Below are positions 13,412 through 25,772 of a stretch of DNA of 64,000 bases, piece after piece. The translations under genes were made by a program, and so were the position numbers. The notes beneath the pieces are model-generated. The model ran no database searches. It had not been told where the DNA came from and saw only the letters and a list, made by a program, of their open reading frames with translations. The stretch covers positions 1,488,001 to 1,552,000 of the forward strand of contig CM071595.1 in assembly GCA_036435485.1 (NCBI GenBank). The letters run 5' to 3'. Position 1 is the stretch's first letter; every line of letters begins with the position of its first letter. This DNA comes from Saposhnikovia divaricata (Eukaryota > Streptophyta > Magnoliopsida > Apiales > Apiaceae).

Positions 13412-14933
13412 ATGGTCCGACTCGATTTTTAACAATATCCCGTGTACTAACCCCTTTGAGGATTATCCAAAAATCGAGTTTTGACTATATAAGCTCCGAT
13501 ACAGGTCTGAATTGTGTCAAATAAAATTTCGTTGAATTCCAATAACCCATAGGAACAAAATATTTAAAAATATCAACAAAATGGTCCGACCCGATTTTTA
13601 ACAATATCCCGTGTACTAACCCCTTTGAGGATTATCCAAAAACCGAGTTTTGACTATATCAGCTCCGATTCAGGTCTGAATTGCGTCAAATAAAATTTCG
13701 TTGAATTCCAATAACCCATAGGAACAAAATATGTAAAAATATCCTTAAAATGGTCCGACTCGATTTTTAACAATATCCCGTGTACTAACCACTTTGAGGA
13801 TTATCCGAAAACCGAGTTTCGTTCATATCAGCTCCGATTCAGGTCTGAATTGCGTCAAATAAAATTTCGTTGAATTCCAATAACCCATAAGAACAAAATA
13901 TTTAAAAATATCCACAAAATGGTCCGACCCGATTTTTAACAATATCCCGTGTACTAACCCCTTTGAGAATTTTCCGAAAACGGAGTTTCGATTATATCAG
14001 CTCCGATTCCGGTCTGAATTGCGTCAAATAAAATTTCGTCGAATTCCAATAACCCATAGGAACAAAATATTTAAAAATATCCACAAAATGGTCCGACTCG
14101 ATTTTTAACAATATCCCGTGTACTAACCCCTTTGAGGATTATCCAAAAACCGAGTTTTGACTATATAAGCTCCGATACAGGTCTGAATTGTGTCAAATAA
14201 AATTTCGTTGAATTCCAATAACCCATAGGAACAAAATATTTAAAAATATCAACAAAATGGTCCGACCCGATTTTTAACAATATCCCGTGTACTAACCCCT
14301 TTGAGGATTATCCAAAAACCGAATTTTGACTATATCAGCTCCGATTCAGGTCTGAATTGCGTTAAATAAAATTTCGTTGAATTCCAATAACCCATAGGAA
14401 CAAAATATTTAAAAATATCAACAAAATGGTCCGACCCGGTTTTTAACAATATCCCGTGTACTAACCCCTTTGAGATTTTATCCAAAAACCGAGTTTTGAC
14501 TATATCAGCTCCGATTCAGGTCTGAATTGCGTCAAATAAAATTTCGTTGAATTCCAATAACCCATAGGAACAAAATATGTAAAAATATCCTTAAAATGGT
14601 CCGAATCGATTTTTAACAATATCCCGTGTACTAACCACTTTGAGGATTATCCGAAAACCGAGTTTCGTTCATATCAGCTCCGATTCAGGTCTGAATTGCG
14701 TCAAATAAAATTTCGTTGAATTCCAATAACCCATAGGAACAAAATATTTAAAAATATCCACAAAATGGTCCGACCCGATTTTTAACAATATCCCGTGTAC
14801 TAACCCCTTTGAGAATTTTCCGAAAACCGAGTTTCGATCATATCAGCTCCGATTCTGGTCTGAATTGCGTCAAATAAAATTTCGTCGAATTCCAATAACC
14901 CATAGGAACAAAATATTTAAAAATATCCACAAA
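13412..14933 (+). repeat. Tetramer plus pentamer A-B-C-D1, A-B2-B3-C-D1
   Basis: Starts: A 13412, B 13581, C 13750, D1 13919, A 14088, B2 14257, B3 14426 (170 bp), C 14596, D1 14765. The counterpart in the right copy is 19328-20849. Confidence 0.85.
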
Positions 14934-16285
14934 ATGGTCCGACTCGATTTTTAACAATATCCCGTGTACTAACCCCTTTGAGGATTATCCGAAAACCGAG
15001 TTTTGACTATATAAGCTCCGATACAGGTCTGAATTGTGTCAAATAAAATTTTGTTGAATTCCAATAACCCATAGGAACAAAATATTTAAAAATATCAACA
15101 AAATGGTCCGACCCGATTTTTAACAATATCCCGTGTACTAACCCCTTTGAGGATTATCCAAAAACCGAATTTTGACTATATCAGCTCCGATTCAGGTCTG
15201 AATTGCGTTAAATAAAATTTCGTTGAATTCCAATAACCCATAGGAACAAAATATGTAAAAATATCCTTAAAATGGTCCGACTCGATTTTTAACAATATCC
15301 CGTGTACTAACCCCTTTGAGAATTTTCCGAAAACCGAGTTTCGATCATATCTGCTCCGATTCCGGTCCGAACTACGTCAAATAAAATTTTGTTGAATTCC
15401 AATAACCCATAGGAACAAAATATGTAAAAATATCCACAAAATGGTCCGACTCGATTTTTAACAATATCCCGTGTACTAACCCCTTTGAGGATTATCCAAA
15501 AACCGAGTTTTGACTATATAAGCTCCGATACAGGTCTGAATTGTGTCAAATAAAATTTCGTTGAATTCCAATAACCCATAGGAACAAAATATTTAAAAAT
15601 ATCAACAAAATGGTCCGACCCGATTTTTAACAATATCCCGTGTACTAACCCCTTTGAGGATTATCCAAAAACCGAGTTTTGACTATATCAGCTCCGATTC
15701 AGGTCTGAATTGCGTCAAATAAAATTTCGTTGAATTCCCATAACCCATAGGAACAAAATATTTAAAAATATCCACAAAATGGTCCGACCCGATTTTTAAC
15801 AATATCCCGTGTACTAACCCCTTTGAGAATTTTCCGAAAACCGAGTTTCGATCATATCAGCTCCGATTCAGGTCTGAATTGCGTCAAATAAAATTTCGTT
15901 GAATTCCAATAACCCATAGGAACAAAATATGTAAAAATATCCTTAAAATGGTCCGACTCGATTTTTAACAATATCCCGTGTACTAACCACTTTGAGGATT
16001 ATCCGAAAACCGAATTTCGTTCATATCAGCTCCGATTCAGGTCTGAATTGCGTCAAATAAAATTTCGTTGAATTCCAATAACCCATAGGAACGAAATATT
16101 TGAAAATATCCACAAAATGGTCCGACCCGATTTTTAACAATATCCCGTGTACTAACCCCTTTGAGAATTTTCCGAAAACCGAGTTTCGATCATATCAGCT
16201 CCGATTCCGGTCTGAATTGCGTCAAATAAAATTTCGTCGAATTCCAATAACCCATAGGAACAAAATATTTAAAAATATCCACAAA
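14934..16285 (+). repeat. Octamer higher-order repeat, 1,352 bp
   Basis: Order A 14934, B2 15103, C/D2 15272, A 15441, B 15610, Dc 15779, C 15948, D1 16117. The next unit begins at 16286 but is interrupted by dimers after 16962. The octamer is two tetramer-like halves that have diverged: A-B2-C/D2 plus A-B-Dc-C-D1. Confidence 0.85.
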
Positions 16286-16623
16286 ATGGTCCGACTCGAT
16301 TTTTAACAATATCCCGTGTACTAACCCCGTTGAGGATTATCCGAAAACCGAGTTTTGACTATATAAGCTCCGATACAGGTCTGAATTGTGTCAAATAAAA
16401 TTTTGTTGAATTCCAATAACCCATAGGAACAAAATATTTAAAAATATCAACAAAATGGTCCGACCCGATTTTTAACAATATCCCGTGTACTAACCCCTTT
16501 GAGGATTATCCAAAAACCGAATTTTGACTATATCAGCTCCGATTCAGGTCTGAATTGCGTTAAATAAAATTTCGTTGAATTCCAATAACCCATAGGAACA
16601 AAATATGTAAAAATATCCTTAAA

Positions 16624-17805
16624 ATGGTCCGACTCGATTTTTAACAATATCCCGTGTACTAACCCCTTTGAGAATTTTCCGAAAACCGAGTTTCGATCAT
16701 ATCTGCTCCGATTCCGGTCCGAACTGCGTCAAATAAAATTTTGTTGAATTCCAATAACCCATAGGAACAAAATATGTAAAAATATCCACAAAATGGTCCG
16801 ACTCGATTTTTAACAATATCCCGTGTACTAACCCCTTTGAGGATTATCCAAAAACCGAGTTTTGACTATATAAGCTCCGATACAGGTCTGAATTGTGTCA
16901 AATAAAATTTCGTTGAATTCCAATAACCCATAGGAACAAAATATTTAAAAATATCAACAAAATGGTCCGACCCGATTTTTAACAATATCCCGTGTACTAA
17001 CCCCTTTGAGAATTTTCCGAAAACCGAGTTTCGATCATATCTGCTCCGATTCCGGTCCGAACTGCGTCAAATAAAATTTTGTTGAATTCCAATAACCCAT
17101 AGGAACAAAATATGTAAAAATATCCACAAAATGGTCCGACTCGATTTTTAACAATATCCCGTGTACTAACCCCTTTGAGGATTATCCAAAAACCGAATTT
17201 TGACTATATCAGCTCCGATTCAGGTCTGAATTGCGTTAAATAAAATTTCGTTGAATTCCAATAACCCATAGGAACAAAATATGTAAAAATATCCTTAAAA
17301 TGGTCCGACTCGATTTTTAACAATATCCCGTGTACTAACCCCTTTGAGAATTTTCCGAAAACCGAGTTTCGATCATATCTGCTCCGATTCCGGTCCGAAC
17401 TGCGTCAAATAAAATTTTGTTGAATTCCAATAACCCATAGGAACAAAATATGTAAAAATATCCACAAAATGGTCCGACTCGATTTTTAACAATATCCCGT
17501 GTACTAACCCCTTTGAGGATTATCCAAAAACGGGTTTTGACTATATAAGCTCCGATACAGGTCTGAATTGTGTCAAATAAAATTTCGTTGAATTCCAATA
17601 ACCCATAGGAACAAAATATGTAAAAATATCCTTAAAATGGTCCGACTCGATTTTTAACAATATCCCGTGTACTAACCCCTTTGAGAATTTTCCGAAAACC
17701 GAGTTTCGATCATATCTGCTCCGATTCCGGTCCGAACTGCGTCAAATAAAATTTTGTTGAATTCCAATAACCCATAGGAACAAAATATGTAAAAATATCC
17801 ACAAA
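16624..17805 (+). repeat. Dimer expansion, 338-bp period
   Basis: The mark ATCTGCTCC recurs at 16701, 17039, 17377 and 17715, exactly 338 bp apart. Each D2-type right half is followed by an A-type monomer: C/D2 16624, A 16793, D2 16962, A/B2 hybrid 17131, C/D2 17300, A 17469, C/D2 17637, A 17806. The A at 17469 is 168 bp (AAAAACGGGTTTTG). This sits at the junction of the two 5.3-kb copies. Confidence 0.85.
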
Positions 17806-20800
17806 ATGGTCCGACTCGATTTTTAACAATATCCCGTGTACTAACCCCTTTGAGGATTATCCAAAAACCGAGTTTTGACTATATAAGCTCCGATACAGGT
17901 CTGAATTGTGTCAAATAAAATTTCGTTGAATTCCAATAACCCATAGGAACAAAATATTTAAAAATATCAACAAAATGGTCCGACCCGATTTTTAACAATA
18001 TCCCGTGTACTAACCCCTTTGAGGATTATCCAAAAACCGAGTTTTGACTATATCAGCTCCGATTCAGGTCTGAATTGCGTCAAATAAAATTTCGTTGAAT
18101 TCCAATAACCCATAGGAACAAAATATTTAAAAATATCCACAAAATGGTCCGACCCGATTTTTAACAATATCCCGTGTACTAACCCCTTTGAGAATTTTCC
18201 GAAAACCGAGTTTCGATCATATCAGCTCCGATTCCGGTCTGAATTGCGTCAAATAAAATTTCGTCGAATTCCAATAACCCATAGGAACAAAATATGTAAA
18301 AATATCCACAAAATGGTCCGACTCAATTTTTAACAATATCCCGTGTACTAACCCCTTTGAGGATTATCCAAAAACCGAGTTTTGACTATATAAGCTCCGA
18401 TACAGGTCTGAATTGTGTCAAATAAAATTTCGTTGAATTCCAATAACCCATAGGAACAAAATATTTAAAAATATCAACAAAATGGTCCGACCCGATTTTT
18501 AACAATATCCCGTGTACTAACCCCTTTGAGGATTATCCAAAAACCGAGTTTTGACTATATCAGCTCCGATTCAGGTCTGAATTGCGTCAAATAAAATTTC
18601 GTTGAATTCCAATAACCCATAGGAACAAAATATTTAAAAATATCCACAAAATGGTCCGACCCGATTTTTAACAATATCCCCGTGTACTAACCCCTTTGAG
18701 AATTTTCCGAAAACCGAGTTTCGATCATATCAGCTCCGATTCCGGTCTGAATTGCGTCAAATAAAATTTCGTTGAATTCCAATAACCCATAGGAACAAAA
18801 TATGTAAAAATATCCACAAAATGGTCCGACTCGATTTTTAACAATATCCCGTGTACTAACCCCTTTGAGGATTATCCAAAAACCGAGTTTTGACTATATA
18901 AGCTCCGATACAGGTCTGAATTGTGTCAAATAAAATTTCGTTGAATTCCAATAACCCATAGGAACAAAATATTTAAAAATATAAACAAAATGGTCCGACC
19001 CGATTTTTAACAATATCCCGTGTACTAACCCCTTTGAGGATTATCCAAAAACCGAGTTTTGACTATATCAGCTCCGATTCAGGTCTGAATTGCGTCAAAT
19101 AAAATTTCGTTGAATTCCAATAACCCATAGGAACAAAATATTTAAAAATATCCACAAAATGGTCCGACCCAATTTTTAACAATATCCCGTGTACTAACCC
19201 CTTTGAGAATTTTCCGAAAACCGAGTTTCGATCATATCAGCTCCGATTCCGGTCTGAATTGCGTGAAATAAAATTTCGTTGAAGTCCAATAACCCATAGG
19301 AACAAAATATGTAAAAATATCCACAAAATGGTCCGACTCGATTTTTAACAATATCCCGTGTACTAACCCCTTTGAGGATTATCCAAAAATCGAGTTTTGA
19401 CTATATAAGCTCCGATACAGGTCTGAATTGTGTCAAATAAAATTTCGTTGAATTCCAATAACCCATAGGAACAAAATATTTAAAAATATCAACAAAATGG
19501 TCCGACCCGATTTTTAACAATATCCCGTGTACTAACCCCTTTGAGGATTATCCAAAAACCGAGTTTTGACTATATCAGCTCCGATTCAGGTCTGAATTGC
19601 GTCAAATAAAATTTCGTTGAATTCCAATAACCCATAGGAACAAAATATGTAAAAATATCCTTAAAATGGTCCGACTCGATTTTTAACAATATCCCGTGTA
19701 CTAACCACTTTGAGGATTATCCGAAAACCGAGTTTCGTTCATATCAGCTCCGATTCAGGTCTGAATTGCGTCAAATAAAATTTCGTTGAATTCCAATAAC
19801 CCATAAGAACAAAATATTTAAAAATATCCACAAAATGGTCCGACCCGATTTTTAACAATATCCCGTGTACTAACCCCTTTGAGAATTTTCCGAAAACGGA
19901 GTTTCGATTATATCAGCTCCGATTCCGGTCTGAATTGCGTCAAATAAAATTTCGTCGAATTCCAATAACCCATAGGAACAAAATATTTAAAAATATCCAC
20001 AAAATGGTCCGACTCGATTTTTAACAATATCCCGTGTACTAACCCCTTTGAGGATTATCCAAAAACCGAGTTTTGACTATATAAGCTCCGATACAGGTCT
20101 GAATTGTGTCAAATAAAATTTCGTTGAATTCCAATAACCCATAGGAACAAAATATTTAAAAATATCAACAAAATGGTCCGACCCGATTTTTAACAATATC
20201 CCGTGTACTAACCCCTTTGAGGATTATCCAAAAACCGAATTTTGACTATATCAGCTCCGATTCAGGTCTGAATTGCGTTAAATAAAATTTCGTTGAATTC
20301 CAATAACCCATAGGAACAAAATATTTAAAAATATCAACAAAATGGTCCGACCCGATTTTTAACAATATCCCGTGTACTAACCCCTTTGAGATTTTATCCA
20401 AAAACCGAGTTTTGACTATATCAGCTCCGATTCAGGTCTGAATTGCGTCAAATAAAATTTCGTTGAATTCCAATAACCCATAGGAACAAAATATGTAAAA
20501 ATATCCTTAAAATGGTCCGAATCGATTTTTAACAATATCCCGTGTACTAACCACTTTGAGGATTATCCGAAAACCGAGTTTCGTTCATATCAGCTCCGAT
20601 TCAGGTCTGAATTGCGTCAAATAAAATTTCGTTGAATTCCAATAACCCATAGGAACAAAATATTTAAAAATATCCACAAAATGGTCCGACCCGATTTTTA
20701 ACAATATCCCGTGTACTAACCCCTTTGAGAATTTTCCGAAAACCGAGTTTCGATCATATCAGCTCCGATTCTGGTCTGAATTGCGTCAAATAAAATTTCG

Positions 20801-22926
20801 TCGAATTCCAATAACCCATAGGAACAAAATATTTAAAAATATCCACAAAATGGTCCGACTCGATTTTTAACAATATCCCGTGTACTAACCCCTTTGAGGA
20901 TTATCCGAAAACCGAGTTTTGACTATATAAGCTCCGATACAGGTCTGAATTGTGTCAAATAAAATTTTGTTGAATTCCAATAACCCATAGGAACAAAATA
21001 TTTAAAAATATCAACAAAATGGTCCGACCCGATTTTTAACAATATCCCGTGTACTAACCCCTTTGAGGATTATCCAAAAACCGAATTTTGACTATATCAG
21101 CTCCGATTCAGGTCTGAATTGCGTTAAATAAAATTTCGTTGAATTCCAATAACCCATAGGAACAAAATATGTAAAAATATCCTTAAAATGGTCCGACTCG
21201 ATTTTTAACAATATCCCGTGTACTAACCCCTTTGAGAATTTTCCGAAAACCGAGTTTCGATCATATCTGCTCCGATTCCGGTCCGAACTGCGTCAAATAA
21301 AATTTTGTTGAATTCCAATAACCCATAGGAACAAAATATGTAAAAATATCCACAAAATGGTCCGACTCGATTTTTAACAATATCCCGTGTACTAACCCCT
21401 TTGAGGATTATCCAAAAACCGAGTTTTGACTATATAAGCTCCGATACAGGTCTGAATTGTGTCAAATAAAATTTCGTTGAATTCCAATAACCCATAGGAA
21501 CAAAATATTTAAAAATATCAACAAAATGGTCCGACCCGATTTTTAACAATATCCCGTGTACTAACCCCTTTGAGGATTATCCAAAAACCGAGTTTTGACT
21601 ATATCAGCTCCGATTCAGGTCTGAATTGCGTCAAATAAAATTTCGTTGAATTCCCATAACCCATAGGAACAAAATATTTAAAAATATCCACAAAATGGTC
21701 CGACCCGATTTTTAACAATATCCCGTGTACTAACCCCTTTGAGAATTTTCCGAAAACCGAGTTTCGATCATATCAGCTCCGATTCAGGTCTGAATTGCGT
21801 CAAATAAAATTTCGTTGAATTCCAATAACCCATAGGAACAAAATATGTAAAAATATCCTTAAAATGGTCCGACTCGATTTTTAACAATATCCCGTGTACT
21901 AACCACTTTGAGGATTATCCGAAAACCGAATTTCGTTCATATCAGCTCCGATTCAGGTCTGAATTGCGTCAAATAAAATTTCGTTGAATTCCAATAACCC
22001 ATAGGAACGAAATATTTGAAAATATCCACAAAATGGTCCGACCCGATTTTTAACAATATCCCGTGTACTAACCCCTTTGAGAATTTTCCGAAAACCGAGT
22101 TTCGATCATATCAGCTCCGATTCCGGTCTGAATTGCGTCAAATAAAATTTCGTCGAATTCCAATAACCCATAGGAACAAAATATTTAAAAATATCCACAA
22201 AATGGTCCGACTCGATTTTTAACAATATCCCGTGTACTAACCCCGTTGAGGATTATCCGAAAACCGAGTTTTGACTATATAAGCTCCGATACAGGTCTGA
22301 ATTGTGTCAAATAAAATTTTGTTGAATTCCAATAACCCATAGGAACAAAATATTTAAAAATATCAACAAAATGGTCCGACCCGATTTTTAACAATATCCC
22401 GTGTACTAACCCCTTTGAGGATTATCCAAAAACCGAATTTTGACTATATCAGCTCCGATTCAGGTCTGAATTGCGTTAAATAAAATTTCGTTGAATTCCA
22501 ATAACCCATAGGAACAAAATATGTAAAAATATCCTTAAAATGGTCCGACTCGATTTTTAACAATATCCCGTGTACTAACCCCTTTGAGAATTTTCCGAAA
22601 ACCGAGTTTCGATCATATCTGCTCCGATTCCGGTCCGAACTGCGTCAAATAAAATTTTGTTGAATTCCAATAACCCATAGGAACAAAATATGTAAAAATA
22701 TCCACAAAATGGTCCGACTCGATTTTTAACAATATCCCGTGTACTAACCCCTTTGAGGATTATCCAAAAACCGAGTTTTGACTATATAAGCTCCGATACA
22801 GGTCTGAATTGTGTCAAATAAAATTTCGTTGAATTCCAATAACCCATAGGAACAAAATATTTAAAAATATCAACAAAATGGTCCGACCCGATTTTTAACA
22901 ATATCCCGTGTACTAACCCCTTTGAG
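17597..22926 (+). repeat. Right copy of 5.3-kb segmental duplication
   Basis: The partner of 11681-17010. Differences seen: A at 20355 against G at 14439, G at 21290 against A at 15374, and G at 19284 against T at 13368 (which destroys an EcoRI site). At 22927 it changes to sequence resembling 21575 onwards, one octamer (1,352 bp) back, so a later exchange replaced its right end. Confidence 0.93.
17806..19327 (+). repeat. Trimer block A-B-D1, three copies, inside right 5.3-kb copy
   Basis: A at 17806, 18313, 18821 and 19328, with B and D1 between; the D1 at 18651 carries the extra C and is 170 bp. Same content as 11890-13411. Confidence 0.85.
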
Positions 22927-24905
22927 GATTATCCAAAAACCGAGTTTTGACTATATCAGCTCCGATTCAGGTCTGAATTGCGTCAAATAAAATTTCGTTG
23001 AATTCCAATAACCCATAGGAACAAAATATTTAAAAATATCCACAAAATGGTCCGACCCGATTTTTAACAATATCCCGTGTACTAACCCCTTTGAGAATTT
23101 TCCGAAAACCGAGTTTCGATCATATCAGCTCCGATTCAGGTCTGAATTGCGTCAAATAAAATTTCGTTGAATTCCAATAACCCATAGGAACAAAATATGT
23201 AAAAATATCCTTAAAATGGTCCGACTCGATTTTTAACAATATCCCGTGTACTAACCACTTTGAGGATTATCCGAAAACCGAATTTCGTTCATATCAGCTC
23301 CGATTCAGGTCTGAATTGCGTCAAATAAAATTTCGTTGAATTCCAATAACCCATAGGAACAAAATATTTAAAAATATCCACAAAATGGTCCGACCCGATT
23401 TTTAACAATATCCCGTGTACTAACCCCTTTGAGAGTTTTCCGAAAACCGAGTTTCGATCATATCAGCTCCGATTCCGGTCTGAATTGCGTCAAATAAAAT
23501 TTCGTCGAATTCCAATAACCCATATGAACAAAATATTTAAAAATATCCACAAAATGGTCCGACTCGATTTTTAACAATATCCCGTGTACTAACCCCTTTG
23601 AGGATTATCCGAAAACCGAGTTTTGACTATATAAGCTCCGATACAGGTCTGAATTGTGTCAAATAAAATTTTGTTGAATTCCAATAACCCATAGGAACAA
23701 AATATTTAAAAATATCAACAAAATGGTCCGACCCGATTTTTAACAATATCCCGTGTACTAACCCCTTTGAGGATTATCCAAAAACCGAATTTTGACTATA
23801 TCAGCTCCGATTCAGGTCTGAATTGCGTTAAATAAAATTTCGTTGAATTCCAATAACCCATAGGAACAAAATATGTAAAAATATCCTTAAAATGGTCCGA
23901 CTCGATTTTTAACAATATCCCGTGTACTAACCCCTTTGAGAATTTTCCGAAAACCGAGTTTCGATCATATCTGCTCCGATTCCGGTCCGAACTGCGTCAA
24001 ATAAAATTTTGTTGAATTCCAATAACCCATAGGAACAAAATATGTAAAAATATCCACAAAATGGTCCGACTCGATTTTTAACAATATCCCGTGTACTAAC
24101 CCCTTTGAGGATTATCCAAAAACCGAGTTTTGACTATATAAGCTCCGATACAGGTCTGAATTGTGTCAAATAAAATTTCGTTGAATTCCAATAACCCATA
24201 GGAACAAAATATTTAAAAATATCAACAAAATGGTCCGACCCGATTTTTAACAATATCCCGTGTACTAACCCCTTTGAGGATTATCCAAAAACCGAGTTTT
24301 GACTATATCAGCTCCGATTCAGGTCTGAATTGCGTCAAATAAAATTTCGTTGAATTCCAATAACCCATAGGAACAAAATATTTAAAAATATCCACAAAAT
24401 GGTCCGACCCGATTTTTAACAATATCCCGTGTACTAACCCCTTTGAGAATTTTCCGAAAACCGAGTTTCGATCATATCAGCTCCGATTCAGGTCTGAATT
24501 GCGTCAAATAAAATTTCGTTGAATTCCAATAACCCATAGGAACAAAATATGTAAAAATATCCTTAAAATGGTCCGACTCGATTTTTAACAATATCCCGTG
24601 TACTAACCACTTTGAGGATTATCCGAAAACCGAATTTCGTTCATATCAGCTCCGATTCAGGTCTGAATTGCGTCAAATAAAATTTCGTTGAATTCCAATA
24701 ACCCATAGGAACAAAATATTTAAAAATATCCACAAAATGGTCCGACCCGATTTTTAACAATATCCCGTGTACTAACCCCTTTGAGAATTTTCCGAAAACC
24801 GAGTTTCGATCATATCAGCTCCGATTCCGGTCTGAATTGCGTCAAATAAAATTTCGTCGAATTCCAATAACCCATAGGAACAAAATATTTAAAAATATCC
24901 ACAAA
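20850..24905 (+). repeat. Octamer higher-order repeat, three copies of 1,352 bp
   Basis: Order A, B2, C/D2, A, B, Dc, C, D1. Units start at 20850, 22202, 23554 and a fourth begins at 24906 and breaks up at 25582. All steps are exactly 1,352 bp. Another octamer lies at 30696-32047. B2 here always has CCGAATTTTGAC and GCGTTAAAT. Confidence 0.87.
24737..24905 (+). repeat. Type D1 monomer (reference copy)
   Basis: 169 bp. Shares GAGAATTTTCCG and TTTCGATCATATCAG with D2 but continues GATTCCGGTCTGAATTGCG and TTTCGTCG. D1 is the usual D class of the left half (1-35 kb) and disappears to the right of about 35.4 kb. A relative, Dc, ends GATTCAGGTCTGAATTGCG (for example 21695, 23047, 24399, 26449) and looks like a D/B recombinant. 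Confidence 0.88.
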
Positions 24906-24984
24906 ATGGTCCGACTCGATTTTTAACAATATCCCGTGTACTAACCCCTTTGAGGATTATCCAAAAACCGAGTTTTGACCATAT

Positions 24985-24990
24985 AAGCTT
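24985..24990. other. Rare HindIII-type A monomer mark AAGCTT
   Basis: A substitution of C by T in ATAAGCTCCG makes ATAAGCTTCG and creates AAGCTT. Copies at 24985, 27035, 28049, 29063 and 32127, all together with GACCATATAAG. These linked changes mark one lineage of A monomers spread by the hexamer and 4,078-bp duplications. Confidence 0.85.
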
Positions 24991-25581
24991 CGATACAGGT
25001 CTGAATTGTGTCAAATAAAATTTCGTTGAATTCCAATAACCCATAGGAACAGAATATTTAAAAATATCAATAAAATGGTCCGACCCGATTTTTAACAATA
25101 TCCCGTGTACTAACCCCTTTGAGGATTATCCAAAAACCGAATTTTGACTATATCAGCTCCGATTCAGGTCTGAATTGCGTTAAATAAAATTTCGTTGAAT
25201 TCCAATAACCCATAGGAACAAAATATGTAAAAATATCCTTAAAATGGTCCGACTCGATTTTTAACAATATCCCGTGTACTAACCCCTTTGATAATTTTCC
25301 GAAAACCGAGTTTCGATCCTATCAGCTCCGATTCCGGTCCGAACTGCGTCAAATAAAATTTTGTTGAATTCCAATAACCCATAGGAACAAAATATGTAAA
25401 AATATCCACAAAATGGTCCGACTCAATTTTTAACAATATCCCGTGTACTAACCCCTTTGAGGATTATTCAAAAACCGAGTTTTGACTATATAAGCTCCGA
25501 TACACGTCTGAATTGTGTCAAATAAAATTTCGTTGAATTCCAATAACCCATAGGAACAAAATATTTAAAAATATCAACAAA

Positions 25582-25772
25582 ATGGTCCGACCCGATTTTT
25601 AACAATATCTCGTGTACTAACCCCTTTGAGGATGATCCAAAAACCGAGAACCGAATTTCCGAAAACCGAATTTCGTTCATATCAGCTCCGATTCAGGTCT
25701 GAATTGCGTCAAATAAAATTTCGTTGAATTCCAATAACCCATAGGAACAAAATATTTAAAAATATCCACAAA
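25582..25772 (+). repeat. 191-bp monomer with 22-bp insertion (copy 1)
   Basis: The B-type left half reads GATGATCC, then 22 extra bases holding AAAAACCGAGAACCG, then the C-type right half from GAAAACCGAATTTCGTTC. The extra bases are close to the local sequence CCRAAAACCGAATTTCC, so the insertion is a small local duplication or a misaligned B/C exchange. Start-to-start distance is 191 bp. Confidence 0.9.

Larger units (their letters stand above)
11681..17010 (+). repeat. Left copy of 5.3-kb segmental duplication
   Basis: Identical, apart from a few single-base differences found by eye, to 17597-22926 at a constant offset of 5,916 bp (35 x 169 + 1). Shared rare marks include the extra C at TATCCCCGTG (12761-12766), ATAAACAAAATGG (13065), AAAATCGAG (near 13475), CCATAAGAAC (13884), GATTCTGGTC (14851), TTCCCATAAC (near 15737), GGAACGAAATATTTG (16088) and CCCCGTTGAGG (16325). 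Similarity stops at 11680 on the left and about 17011 on the right. It holds trimers, one pentamer and one and a half octamers. Confidence 0.93.

Noticed and set aside
16100..16306. Identical 68-codon plus-strand frames at 16100 and 22016, which could suggest a duplicated gene
   Set aside because: The identity is explained by the 5,916-bp-offset duplication, and the ATG is created by one A-to-G change (ATATTTGAAAAT) or neighbouring monomer sequence, not by a gene.
17335..17598. Open reading frame of 87 codons on the minus strand, and similar frames of 63-75 codons elsewhere (for example 66-275, 7904-8131, 24889-25098, 32928-33119)
   Set aside because: They lie wholly inside the satellite and repeat wherever the same monomer pair occurs. 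Because 169 is not a multiple of 3, a frame passes into another frame in each monomer until a stop appears. No start context, domain or codon signal distinguishes them.
25620..25680. Possible transposon footprint at the 22-bp insertion
   Set aside because: No terminal inverted repeats or target-site duplication can be seen, and the extra bases are derived from the monomer itself.
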